Program-made: the position numbers and the translations under genes
Notes under the pieces: model-generated
What the model was told of the DNA's origin: nothing
Seen by the model: only the letters and a program-made list of their open reading frames with translations
The model's database searches: none
Shown here: positions 35,724 through 44,589 of the stretch, piece after piece
Numbering within the stretch: position 1 is the first letter of the stretch
Layout of the letters: every line of letters starts with the position of its first letter
From: an uncultured Chloroflexales bacterium
GTDB lineage: Bacteria > Chloroflexota > Chloroflexia > Chloroflexales > Chloroflexaceae
Length of the DNA stretch: 64,000 nucleotides
Direction of reading: 5' to 3'
Assembly: GCA_937902315.1 (NCBI GenBank)
Contig: CALGUG010000064.1
Span: forward strand, 62,001 to 126,000

Positions 35724-36011
35724 ATGGCTCTTTCGCTTGAAGAAGTACGCAAAGTCGCAAAACTGGCTCGCTTGGCTCTGAGCGCCGAAGAAGAAGAGAA
35801 GATGCGCGTTCAGCTCTCGAATATTTTGCACGAAGTCGAACGTCTGCAGGCGCTCGATGTCAGCGATGTTCCGCCCACCTTACAGGCCACCGACCTGAGC
35901 AGCGTCTTCCGCCCCGATGTTGCCCGCCCATCACTGCCGCGCGAAGAGATTTTGTCGAACGCGCCCGACAAAGTTGACGGCTTCTTCCGGGTCAAAGGCA
36001 TCTTCGAATAG
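35724..36011 (+). CDS. gatC: Asp-tRNA(Asn)/Glu-tRNA(Gln) amidotransferase subunit C
   Basis: 95-residue GatC, the small subunit that stabilises the GatCAB complex for tRNA-dependent amidation. Family pattern is clear: SLEEVRKVAKLARLALSAEEEEKM, the central LxxLDVSDVPPT, and the C-terminal RPDV...LSNAPDKVDGFFRVKGIFE. Start fixed by GAGGT and by the family N-terminus. gatA and gatB are not adjacent. Confidence 0.95.
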   Translation: MALSLEEVRKVAKLARLALSAEEEEKMRVQLSNILHEVERLQALDVSDVPPTLQATDLSSVFRPDVARPSLPREEILSNAPDKVDGFFRVKGIFE

Positions 36012-36115
36012 TCGTGGAACATTGCCGCAACTTTCTTGCGAAGTGAACGTCTTATCACTCAGTAGCACGATGCGTGCGGCCTTTATTGGCAAACGGCGTC
36101 ACAAGGAGCAAACGA

Positions 36116-36613
36116 ATGTATAACGGCAATAACGACAACGGCTACAAAAGCTCGTACAGCAGTAGCACTAACAGCGGTTTCCGAGGCCCGCGCCTGAACA
36201 TGAACAACACGATTTCGGTCGGTGGCATGCGTATGCGTTCGGTCTATGTCTACGCAGCGCTCGCTGTCGTAGCCCTGATCGTCGTCTATATGCTGATCAA
36301 CTTTGTGCAAACCAGCTTGGTGATGCACTACAGTCTCGTAGCGGGTGCCCTGCTGCTGGTAACCAATCTGCGCGAACTGCTCGGTAACACCTACGCACAG
36401 CGCTCGAGCACGGCCCTGCTGAACTGTCTGATCGCAGGCGGTTTGGTCTTTGCCTGGGCTTCCCAGATCCTTTCGAGCTTTCTGTGGATCCCGGCGATCA
36501 TTCTGATCATCATCGCAGCCCCGCTGGCGTTTGGACGCGCTTCGGTCTACTCGACCTATGTTTCGGTCGCCCGCAATACGGTCGGCGGCGTGATGCGCAA
36601 CTTCATTCGCTAA
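36116..36613 (+). CDS. Membrane protein of unknown function
   Basis: 165 residues: Asn/Ser/Tyr-rich cytoplasmic N-terminus (1-42), then about four transmembrane helices (near 43-62, 70-87, 98-118, 120-138), then a short basic tail. AAGGAGC gives the start at 36116. No known family. A terminator follows closely. Confidence 0.75.
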   Translation: MYNGNNDNGYKSSYSSSTNSGFRGPRLNMNNTISVGGMRMRSVYVYAALAVVALIVVYMLINFVQTSLVMHYSLVAGALLLVTNLRELLGNTYAQRSSTALLNCLIAGGLVFAWASQILSSFLWIPAIILIIIAAPLAFGRASVYSTYVSVARNTVGGVMRNFIR

Positions 36614-36629
36614 AACGAGCCTGTTTACA

Positions 36630-36668
36630 AAACCCTAGTTCCGTTAAGGAGCTAGGGTTTTCTTTTTT
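36630..36668 (+). terminator. Terminator of the membrane protein gene
   Basis: 9-bp stem AAACCCTAG (36630-36638) with CTAGGGTTT (36652-36660), then TCTTTTTT. Confidence 0.85.
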
Positions 36669-36689
36669 GCGCTTTGCAAGCCTCTTCTA

Positions 36690-36987
36690 TGCTCTGGCGG
36701 AGAGTTCCCTAGCTCCCATTCCTCCTTTAGCGCGTCCGCCTTCGGCTATCAGATGGGCTAGCTGGCCCTCATCCCCAGCCCTTCTCCCGCAAGCAGGAGA
36801 AGGGAGCTTGGCTGCACTCAATCGAAACACCGTAGCCTTCGAAAGGCTCAGGGCACGGCTTGGCATACCTCGTTTGCAGGCTTGCGCTCTTGTAAGGCAG
36901 AAACGGGAAGAGACACTCTGCCGAAGGCCAAATAGCACCTAATCAACCGGATTTGGTATCAAAGGGTACGGCTTTTAGAAAGCGCGT
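36690..36987. repeat. Gap with A core, D hairpin and B right half
   Basis: No gene. A core plus orientation (36732-36752), D hairpin (CCCTTCTCC 36779-36787, GGAGAAGGG 36796-36804), then the right half of a B element with box CTCTGCCGAAGGCCAAAT at about 36915 and end CCGGATTTGGTAT (to 36959). Confidence 0.75.
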
Positions 36988-38064
36988 TTAGGCGCTCCAA
37001 GTGCGCGGAATAAAGATATCGCTAAAGACCTTGAGGGCATAACGGTCGGTCATACCCGCGATATAGTCGACCACGGTGCGCTCGATCGGCTCGCTGCGCC
37101 GCGCATTGACGCGCAACAGATCGGCGGGCATCAGTTCGGGGCGATCGACGAAATACATATAGAGCGTCTCGATCATAAACTGCACCTTGCGCTCGTCGCC
37201 CTTGGCCCGCTCATCGCGATAAACGCGCTGGAACATAAACTCGCGCAGGGCGTTGGTCGCCTTTAGCACTTCAGCGCTCATACTGATCAAAGGCGGATCG
37301 GGCTGGCCGCTGCCCTCGACCACCCACCAGTTATTGTCGATCAGATCGCAGACCATGGTGTTGATGCGTTCCCTGTGGCTCGCGCCCAAAACCGCCACAC
37401 ACTCCTCGGGCAGGTCTTGCTCGTGCAAAATGTTGGCGCGAATGGCATCGTCGATGTCGTGATTGATGTAGGCGATGCTATCGGCGATTTTGATGATCTG
37501 GCCTTCCAAGGTGCTGGCCGTGCCCCAAGCCGTCGTCATAATATCGCGGCGCGCTTTGGAATGCATATAGATCCCTTCGCGCACATCGTAGGTCAGGTTT
37601 AGCCCACGCCCGTCGTTTTCGAGCAGCTCTACAATTCGGCGACTCTGTTCGTTATGGCGAAAGTGATCGGGATAGATGCGAGTCAGAGCCGTCTCGCCAG
37701 CGTGCCCGAAAGGCGCATGCCCGATATCGTGGCCCAGCCCGATCGCCTCGGTCAAGTCTTCGTTCAAGCGCAGGGCGCGCGCGATAGTCCGTGCGATCTG
37801 GGTCACTTCGAGCGTATGAGTCAAACGGGTGCGGTAGTGGTCGCCTTGGGGCGCAATAAACACTTGGGTTTTATGTTTGAGGCGTCGAAAGGGCTTAGAA
37901 TGCAAAATCCGGTCGCGGTCGCGCTGATAAGCGCTCCGCGCTGGCGATTCCTCTTCAAAGCGGTCGCGGCGAGCGTTGGCGCTGCGAGCTGCAAAGGGCG
38001 AGAGTGTTCGCTCCTCAAGCTCTTCGATATAGCGGCGTACGCTTGCATGGTGAGGCTGAGACAT
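36988..38064 (-). CDS. dgt: dGTPase-like HD-domain dNTP triphosphohydrolase
   Basis: 358 residues, dGTP triphosphohydrolase family. HD-domain metal residues His83 (RLTHTLEV), His112-Asp113 (LGHDIGHAPFGH) and a later Asp in IIKIADSIAYINHDID. It cleaves dNTPs to nucleosides and triphosphate, controlling dNTP pools. Perfect AAGGAGGT ribosome site. Related enzymes also act in phage defence, but this looks like the common housekeeping form. Confidence 0.93.
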   Translation of the reverse strand: MSQPHHASVRRYIEELEERTLSPFAARSANARRDRFEEESPARSAYQRDRDRILHSKPFRRLKHKTQVFIAPQGDHYRTRLTHTLEVTQIARTIARALRLNEDLTEAIGLGHDIGHAPFGHAGETALTRIYPDHFRHNEQSRRIVELLENDGRGLNLTYDVREGIYMHSKARRDIMTTAWGTASTLEGQIIKIADSIAYINHDIDDAIRANILHEQDLPEECVAVLGASHRERINTMVCDLIDNNWWVVEGSGQPDPPLISMSAEVLKATNALREFMFQRVYRDERAKGDERKVQFMIETLYMYFVDRPELMPADLLRVNARRSEPIERTVVDYIAGMTDRYALKVFSDIFIPRTWSA

Positions 38065-38839
38065 AGACGACCTCCTTGGAACTAGGCACGATATTCGCCC
38101 TTCGTGCAGTATAGCATTTACACCATCGCTAGTGCTGTTTCGTTACGTTTTAGACGTATCGATCTCAAACAGTGCTTCAATGGCATAGCATACTTTAGCA
38201 TAAGCTTTATTGTTCTAGTTTCAAACAACATAGCTATATTTTGCTGTTTTTAGCAGCATTGTTCTAAAAATCGATTGTAACATGTTCTACAAACCCATTT
38301 TGAAAATCGAACAATACTAAAGTTAAAAAACCATAAAAATAGTTACGAAAAGCGAGCTGTCAATTATGTATCAGGCGATCTGCGCACAAGCGACAGAACG
38401 AGTAATATCAAATCCAATTACTCTATTTCTTTGTAGCCTTTGGCTGAATGAAACTTGACAGATTTTATTTGTGATATTTCGCGCTACCGCGCGAAATATC
38501 ACAAAACTCTTTGCTCGGTCTTCGTTGCTCTACGTTATGAGAATACACGTTTTTAAGCGGATTTAGTATAAGCTATCGTTCTAGCATTTGTTCAAACAGT
38601 CAACAAACAAACACTGTGAAAGAGCATCTATTTTAGGCTTTCAACTAGCGCCTAACTCCTCGTTCCTTCTAAAATCCATTCTTCTCGATCATCAAGCCAA
38701 ACGTCTGCATTTCTAGCAGGCATATGTTCAAGGTTATTCTCAAAAAAGTCCGATTACTCGCACAAAAATTGATATACTGGATAGGAATATCTCTCAAGAT
38801 CCCGCTCTGCCCATGCCGCCTTCTCATATGGAAGAAACT
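38065..38839. other. 775-bp AT-rich gap with a B element
   Basis: No gene. Roughly 38100-38400 is clearly more AT-rich than the surroundings, with runs of A and T and no repeat core. A complete B element in minus orientation follows (38405-38569). The last 200 bp are also AT-rich and should hold the promoter of the PLD gene. Confidence 0.6.
38405..38569 (-). repeat. Complete B-family element with C hairpin
   Basis: Ends ATATCAAATCC (38405-38415) and GGATTTAGTAT (38559-38569). Perfect 16-bp hairpin TTTGTGATATTTCGCG (38468-38483) with its complement (38490-38505) and the same loop CTACCG as the copy at 13145. Confidence 0.78.
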
Positions 38840-40396
38840 ATGCCTAGAACTAAACAGTTTGAGCAAATCGATGCTGATCGGCGCGAAAACCTCTCCGATA
38901 TGCCGCTCAGTCGGGCGATCTCGCGGGTAGGTAATGCGCCGCTTCGGGCGGGCAACCGCCTCACCTTGCTGCAAAATGGGCCTGCAACCTACGAAGATTG
39001 GCTGGCGGCGATCGCTCAAGCCAAACGCTGGATCCACTTAGAAAACTATATCTTCCAAAACGACTCGATCGGTCAGACCTTCGCCGATGCGCTGGCCGAA
39101 CGGGCCCAAGCGGGGGTGAAGGTACGAGTCATCTATGATTGGTGGGGCAGCCTCGATGTGCCGAACCGCTTCTGGAAGCAGATGCGCAAACGGGGCATCG
39201 ATGTGCGCGTGATCAATCCGCTTTGGGTGGGCGCACCGCTCGAAGCCATCAATCGCGATCACCGCAAGTCGCTCTGTATCGATGGAGTCTATGCCTCGGT
39301 GGGCGGTGTCTGTATCGCCGACCCTTGGCTGGCCCGCTCGCCCGTGACCGGTCTGCCCTACCGCGACACCGCCGTGCGCGTCGAAGGCCCGGTGATCGCC
39401 GATCTCGAGCGCGCCTTTGCCGATGTATGGGCCACTGCTGGCTCGCCCCTGCCAGACGACGAATTGCCCGATTTAGACCGAATTGAAGCCAAAGGCACGG
39501 CAAAGGCGCGCGTAGTGGCCGAAGAGCCAGGGCGTCTGCGCATGTTGCAACTGCTGCAGGTCTTGCTGGCCGGGGCCGAACGCCGCATTTGGATCGCCGA
39601 TGCCTACTTTCTAACCATTCCGATTCTGCGCGAAGCCCTGATGGGCGCCTCGCGCGACGGCGTCGATGTGCGCATTCTGCTGCCCTCGACCAACGATCTG
39701 CCCTTGGTGGGCGCGCTCTCGCGCTACGGCTATCGCCCCCTGCTCGAGTCGGGCATTCGCATTTGGGAATATGCCGGTTTGATGATGCACGCCAAAACGA
39801 CCGTGACCGACGGCTGGTGCGCGCGGGTCGGCTCGACCAATCTAAATATGACTGGACTGCTGACCAACTGGGAGATCGATCTGATCGCCGAGGATCGCGA
39901 CTTCGCCAAACAGATGGAGGAGATGTACGAAGACGATCTGGCCCACGCCCGCGAGATCCGGCTGTGGGGCATTCGCCGCCCGCGCCCGCGCCCCGAGCGC
40001 CCCGAGAGCACAAGCGAGCGGCTCGCCCGTCGCACCAAACCCGAACGACGCTCGCAACATAGCGCCACCGTAGCTCGTATGGGTGCAGCCGCTCTGGGAG
40101 CAGTCAGTAGCCGCACCCTTCAGCGCCACGAGCGCATGGTTGGGGCAGCCATCACCGCTGGTCTGCTGGGCAGCTCGCTTCTGATCGCGCGCTTTCCCAA
40201 GCTGATCGCTTGGCCGCTTGCACTGCTAGGAGGCGCCTTTGGAAGCGTTGGGCTAGTGCGCGCTCTGCGCACCAAACAGGGCGACGATCTGCACAAAGCG
40301 CGCCCTTGGATCGGACGCCTGCCGGTTATCCATCGCCGCCGCCCAAACACCTACCCACAACCATGGGCACGCCGTTTTCGCAGCCTACGCCGCTAG
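38840..40396 (+). CDS. Cardiolipin synthase-like phospholipase D
   Basis: 518 residues with two HKD-type motifs: HRKSLCIDG (first, about 143-151) and HAKTTVTDG (second, about 317-325), each followed by GG or GSTN as in PLD enzymes. Likely joins phosphatidyl groups (cardiolipin synthesis) or cleaves phosphodiesters. It lacks the two N-terminal helices of typical cardiolipin synthases; instead, it has an Arg/Pro-rich linker (about 375-405) and two hydrophobic segments (about 430-470) near the C-terminus, then a strongly basic tail. I favour the ATG at 38840 (GGAAG upstream); two earlier in-frame ATGs exist. Confidence 0.86.
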   Translation: MPRTKQFEQIDADRRENLSDMPLSRAISRVGNAPLRAGNRLTLLQNGPATYEDWLAAIAQAKRWIHLENYIFQNDSIGQTFADALAERAQAGVKVRVIYDWWGSLDVPNRFWKQMRKRGIDVRVINPLWVGAPLEAINRDHRKSLCIDGVYASVGGVCIADPWLARSPVTGLPYRDTAVRVEGPVIADLERAFADVWATAGSPLPDDELPDLDRIEAKGTAKARVVAEEPGRLRMLQLLQVLLAGAERRIWIADAYFLTIPILREALMGASRDGVDVRILLPSTNDLPLVGALSRYGYRPLLESGIRIWEYAGLMMHAKTTVTDGWCARVGSTNLNMTGLLTNWEIDLIAEDRDFAKQMEEMYEDDLAHAREIRLWGIRRPRPRPERPESTSERLARRTKPERRSQHSATVARMGAAALGAVSSRTLQRHERMVGAAITAGLLGSSLLIARFPKLIAWPLALLGGAFGSVGLVRALRTKQGDDLHKARPWIGRLPVIHRRRPNTYPQPWARRFRSLRR

Positions 40397-40662
40397 CTCG
40401 CCTTGTGCGTCTTTGGCGGCATCGCAGCACAGAACGCGCAGCGCAGGCAGCGCAAAATAGTGCCCGACTGGGAGGAGGGCCGCCCTTGTAGCCGAAGGCG
40501 GACGCGCTTGGGCACTTTTCGCAGGGAGAGCAGTCTCCGCCCCTGTAAACTGCTTTGTACTGCTCAACAACCCTAGAGCGATCAAGCTGCTATTGACAGC
40601 GAGCATATGGCTCAGGCACCATGGCAAGCGGTATCAGATGTCGCTAATCGGAAAGGCGTCTT
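40397..40662. repeat. Short gap with A core
   Basis: No gene. A core in minus orientation, diverged (40486-40506, TAGCCGAAGGCGGACGCG). A TTGACA at 40593-40598 has no matching -10 at standard spacing. Confidence 0.6.
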
Positions 40663-41970
40663 ATGAAAAACGCGAACAGACTCTCACGCTTCCGAATCAT
40701 CGGATTAATGCTCGCCCTTGCCTTCACGCTTCAGAGCTGTAGCCTGATCCGCAGCGGCAACGTCCCTGCAGCAACGACGCCCACCCCTATTGCCGCCGCA
40801 CCAACCGCCAAGGAAGTAGCTGTCGAAGCATCTCCGACGGCCCAAACCCAAGCAGATCCTACTAGCGAGCCAGCGCCTGTGGCTGAGCTTACCGAAGAGA
40901 GCGTCAAAGAAGGTATACAAGCTGCGCTCGACCTCTATGCCGAGGCTTACAACAAAAATAAGCCCGAACTGCTGAAAGAGGCGGCCGACCAGAGCAACGC
41001 GCCCTTCCGACGCTACATTCAGACCCGCTTCGAGCAATCGCTTCAAGCTGGCTATGTCGGCCGAGGCGGCTATCACTTCATTGTCGCATCGGTCAAAGAG
41101 CGCGATCTGGGCTTCTGGCAGGCGCAGGTCATCAATTCAAACGGCTACGCCAACGACTGGACCTTCCGCCAGCTCGAAGATGGGCGCTGGGTGATGTCGG
41201 AGCCAACGAGCGAGCAAGTCGGCGAAAAAGAGGTGATCGAAACCGAGTATTTCACCTTTATCACCTACGAATGGTCGAAAGATGTCAACCCGATTCTGAT
41301 GGAGCTGATGGACAAGGCGCGCCAAAATGTGCTGGATCGGCTCGGCAAAGTGCCCGAGATGAAGCCCGAAGTGACCATCAAGCCGACCTTCGGCGTTGGC
41401 AAACCCGAAGCGCCCGGCACGCTGGCTTATTACGACCGCAGCAGCCGCAAAACCGACAAGATCGTGATCTTTGCGCCCGAGTCCTACGTCTTCCAGTCTT
41501 ACGATCCCAAAGTGGGCTGGGAAGCCGAACTCGAGACGACGCTGACCCACGAGTATACCCACTTGGTCAATAACCGCAGCTTTACGCCAATCGCGCGTAT
41601 GAGCGACTGGATGATCGAAGGCATCGCGGTCTATGCCTCGCAAGACAATGGTTACGACTACTTGGTCAGCCGCGCCGTAGCCGAAGACAACATTTTGCCG
41701 ATCATCGATCAGAGCGGGCGGGTCTACAAAGAGGATCTCGAGCACTTTACGATTCTCGAAGAGCAGTGGCAGGTCGTGACGGGTTATGGTCTCAGCAATG
41801 CGCTGGTGCGCTACATCGTCGAAAAGCACGGCGGGCTCGATGGCTTCTGGAAGCTCGTTGAAAGCTACGACGAATCGCAGCGCCTGCCCGATGCGCTCCA
41901 AGAGGTTTTTGGTGTCGACTACGAAAGCTTCCAAGCCGACTTCAACGCCTGGCTCAAAGCCAACTACTAG
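40663..41970 (+). CDS. Peptidase-MA-type gluzincin lipoprotein
   Basis: 435 residues: signal peptide with lipobox LQSC (Cys26), Ala/Pro/Thr linker (about 33-75), a small all-beta/NTF2-like module (about 80-180), then a peptidase-MA-like metalloprotease domain. Zinc motif HEYTH at 296-300 and third ligand Glu319 in WMIEGIAVY. Surface-anchored; substrate unknown. Second such lipoprotein gluzincin in the window (see 19890). Monocistronic. Confidence 0.87.
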   Translation: MKNANRLSRFRIIGLMLALAFTLQSCSLIRSGNVPAATTPTPIAAAPTAKEVAVEASPTAQTQADPTSEPAPVAELTEESVKEGIQAALDLYAEAYNKNKPELLKEAADQSNAPFRRYIQTRFEQSLQAGYVGRGGYHFIVASVKERDLGFWQAQVINSNGYANDWTFRQLEDGRWVMSEPTSEQVGEKEVIETEYFTFITYEWSKDVNPILMELMDKARQNVLDRLGKVPEMKPEVTIKPTFGVGKPEAPGTLAYYDRSSRKTDKIVIFAPESYVFQSYDPKVGWEAELETTLTHEYTHLVNNRSFTPIARMSDWMIEGIAVYASQDNGYDYLVSRAVAEDNILPIIDQSGRVYKEDLEHFTILEEQWQVVTGYGLSNALVRYIVEKHGGLDGFWKLVESYDESQRLPDALQEVFGVDYESFQADFNAWLKANY

Positions 41971-42271
41971 ACAGCTTACCGTCTCGTTCTGGCGGAGAGA
42001 CGGCTAGCCCTCATGCGGCTTCTAGCGCGTCCGCCTACGGCTATCAACGTCCTTTCCTCCCATTCAGGCTGTAGCGCTCGCTGCCTCGGCAGCGAGCTGC
42101 TTGGCAGGCGCCTCTTCACCCTCGGCCGCCCGCCAAGACTTCGCCCGCCTCAAGATCCGCAAAACGAGACGCGGCGAAATGTTGTGAGGGATTTCGCGTA
42201 GCGAAATCCCTCACAGCCTACAAGGCGGGTTTAGCAGTTCGTGCCGCTTTTTTCAGCAACAGGCCCGCCCT
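41971..42271. repeat. Gap with A core and C hairpin
   Basis: No gene. A module with CTGGCGG and core 42027-42048, then a perfect 15-bp C hairpin (TGTGAGGGATTTCGC 42183-42197, complement 42201-42215, loop GTA). No B ends are visible around this hairpin. Confidence 0.72.
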
Positions 42272-44077
42272 CTAGAGCAGCAAGCTCTCCAAACGATCGA
42301 CGTAGCCCTCCAGAACCGCGAAGGTGCTCTCGACAGGATCGGGCGTGCTCAAATCGACCCCGGCCTGCTTCAAGGCCTCGAGCGGATAGCAGGAGCCGCC
42401 CGCCTTGAGGAAGTTGATGTAGCGCTCGGCGGCTGGCTGGCCCTCTTGCAGCACGGCGTTCACCAAGGCGTGCGCCCCCGAGATGCCGGTCGCGTACTGG
42501 AAGACGTAGAAGTGGTAATAGAGGTGAGTCGCGAACTGGGCCCAAGTCGAGCCAGTCCGATCGCGATCGACCTCGACCGCATCGCCATAGGCTTCAGCGA
42601 ACAGATCGGCCATCAGATTGTTGAGGGTATCGGCCGAGAGGGCTTGGCCCTTTTCGACCCGCGTATGGATCTCGAGCTCAAAGCGGCTCAGGGTCGGCAT
42701 GATGAAGAAGTAACGATGGAAGTTGCTCATGGCCTCTTCGATCACGGCGATCTGGAAGTCGCGGTCGTCGTTCTGCTTCAGCAAGTGGGCGCGCACCATG
42801 GCTTGGTTGAAGTTGGAAGCGACCTCAGCTACAAACAGGGCGTAGTTGGAATAGACGGTCGGCTGCGTCTGCCAAGCGTAGTAGGAGTGCATGGAGTGGC
42901 CCAACTCGTGCGCCAAGGTGCTCATGCTGAAGATGTCGTCGTTGTAGCTCATCAGAATGAAGGGGTGCGTGCCCTGCGTTCCAGCCGAAAACGCGCCCAT
43001 TCGCTTGTTCTGATTGGGGTAGACATCGACCCAGCGCTGCTCTAAAATGCCGTCGCGCATAATCGAGACATACTCATTGCCCAGCGGCCGCATGCCCTCG
43101 CTGATCCAATCGACGGCCGTCAGGAAGGGCACATGGGGCGCTTTGCTGGTCAGCGGCGCCTTGATGTCGTATTCGCGCAGTCGATCGTAGCCCAGTACCT
43201 TGCGGCGCAAGTGCCAATAGCGGTGCCACGTCGGCAGATGCTTGCGGAAGGTCGCGATCAGAGAGTGGAAGACCTCGGTCGGGACGTTGCCCACAGCCAA
43301 GGAGGCATCGAGCGCGGTGGGGTAGTTGCGAGCGCGGGCGATAAAGACTTGCTGCTTCACACCCGTTTCCATACAACTCGCCATGCTGTTCTTGTGGGCC
43401 AAGAAGGCGTTGGCGTAGTTCTCCCAAGCGCTGCGGCGCAGCTCGCGGTCAGGGCTAACCAGCAAAGCTCCGATCGTACCGTGGCCGAGATCATGCGTAT
43501 TGCCATCGCTGTCGCGCGCCGCTTCGAAGACCAGATCGGCGTCGGAGAGCACGCTGTGAATCATCGAAGCGCTATCGAATGGCTCGCTGAGCTGACCGAG
43601 CAGCTCTTCGACTTCGGCCGAGCGCACATGGGGTGCGCGCTGCTTGAGCTTATCGAAGGCATGGCGATAGACCGCCAAACGACTCGACTGCTCCATCCAC
43701 TTCTCAAGCGTCTCGAAGCCGATCGCCAACAGCTCCGGCTCGGTGAAGGAAACCGCCGCCTCGCAACGCGCTGTGATCGCCGAAGCACGGCTATAGAGCG
43801 CTCCGGCAGCCGAATCGGCCATATCGACCGTGCGGTGCATCAGAGCGTAGGTAAACAGCTTTTCGGCCGTATTGCGCCAGCGATCGACCGTCTCTAACCA
43901 ATCGGCCAACTGTTCGGGCTGTTCGTGCAAATGTCCTTTATAGCTTTCGGCCTTGCTTAACTCGGCCTCGAGCGCAGCGAAGGCTTGTTCCCAAGCTTGA
44001 TCGTCGGCATAAACCGACGAAGCATCCCATGTCCATTCGACAGCAACTTCGCTTCGCAATGGTATCCGTGTGCTCAT
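42272..44077 (-). CDS. pepF: Oligoendopeptidase F (M3 family)
   Basis: 601 residues, cytoplasmic zinc endopeptidase for short peptides. Zinc motif HELGH at 390-394 with a downstream Glu (EVASNFNQ) as third ligand; N-terminal helical M3 region intact. An upstream TTG in frame would add two residues, but GAGGT places the start at ATG 44077. Full family length. Divergent from the ArsR/SmtB regulator gene. Confidence 0.94.
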   Translation of the reverse strand: MSTRIPLRSEVAVEWTWDASSVYADDQAWEQAFAALEAELSKAESYKGHLHEQPEQLADWLETVDRWRNTAEKLFTYALMHRTVDMADSAAGALYSRASAITARCEAAVSFTEPELLAIGFETLEKWMEQSSRLAVYRHAFDKLKQRAPHVRSAEVEELLGQLSEPFDSASMIHSVLSDADLVFEAARDSDGNTHDLGHGTIGALLVSPDRELRRSAWENYANAFLAHKNSMASCMETGVKQQVFIARARNYPTALDASLAVGNVPTEVFHSLIATFRKHLPTWHRYWHLRRKVLGYDRLREYDIKAPLTSKAPHVPFLTAVDWISEGMRPLGNEYVSIMRDGILEQRWVDVYPNQNKRMGAFSAGTQGTHPFILMSYNDDIFSMSTLAHELGHSMHSYYAWQTQPTVYSNYALFVAEVASNFNQAMVRAHLLKQNDDRDFQIAVIEEAMSNFHRYFFIMPTLSRFELEIHTRVEKGQALSADTLNNLMADLFAEAYGDAVEVDRDRTGSTWAQFATHLYYHFYVFQYATGISGAHALVNAVLQEGQPAAERYINFLKAGGSCYPLEALKQAGVDLSTPDPVESTFAVLEGYVDRLESLLL

Positions 44078-44184
44078 CCCCAACCTCGTTTCAGATCGTT
44101 CCAGTGGTATACTAGAACACGATAAAGCCGTATCCTGTTAGTTTACAGGCTCTCAATAAGCGCCTTTAGAAAGTCATTATCAGT

Positions 44185-44553
44185 ATGGAATCTGATAACC
44201 AATCCGAAGCTCGAACACGCTCCGCACTGGTCGACCCCGAAACAGTCGAGCAGTTGCGGGCCAATCCGCTCGACCCAAAGTTGGTCGAACAGTTTGCCGA
44301 TATCTTCCGAGCGCTCGCCGATCCCACTCGTGTGCGCATGCTACACGCATTGTCGCACTCTGAGCTTTGCGTGGGCGACCTCGCGATTCTGCTCGGCATG
44401 ACCGATTCAGCTGTTTCGCATCAGTTACGTCTGCTACGAGACCTGCGCGTCTTGCGCGCCCGCCGCGATGGTAAGCTGGTTTACTATGCGCTCGACGATG
44501 AACATATCGCGAGTCTTTTTCAACAGACTTTAGAACACCTCGGCCACCACTAG
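44185..44553 (+). CDS. ArsR/SmtB family metal-sensing repressor
   Basis: 122-residue winged-helix repressor. DNA-binding region about 35-95 (ALADPTRVRMLHALSHSELCVGDLAILLGMTDSAVSHQLRLLR). The C-terminal helix has Asp105, His107, His118 and His121, the D-x-H-x10-H-x2-H/E pattern of the alpha5 site of SmtB/CzrA-type zinc or cobalt/nickel sensors; Cys62 sits at the alpha3 position. No metal exporter is adjacent, so the regulon lies elsewhere, unless it acts on the divergent pepF. No strong ribosome site. Confidence 0.9.
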   Translation: MESDNQSEARTRSALVDPETVEQLRANPLDPKLVEQFADIFRALADPTRVRMLHALSHSELCVGDLAILLGMTDSAVSHQLRLLRDLRVLRARRDGKLVYYALDDEHIASLFQQTLEHLGHH

Positions 44554-44589
44554 CGCCGTTTGAACACAGTTCTCCAGGCTCGTTTCGGT

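Noticed and set aside
36988..38064. dGTPase as part of an anti-phage island
   Set aside because: Housekeeping-type full-length HD enzyme with ordinary neighbours and no adjacent defence gene.
40593..40621. TTGACA as -35 of the peptidase-MA gene
   Set aside because: No acceptable -10 at 16-18 nt; the matching hexamer is absent.
41137..41934. Minus-strand frame opposite the peptidase-MA lipoprotein
   Set aside because: No start signal and no family resemblance; the plus-strand gene has lipobox and HEYTH motif.
43133..43897. Plus-strand frame opposite oligoendopeptidase F
   Set aside because: The minus-strand gene has the full zinc motif and family length; the opposite frame is a composition artefact.
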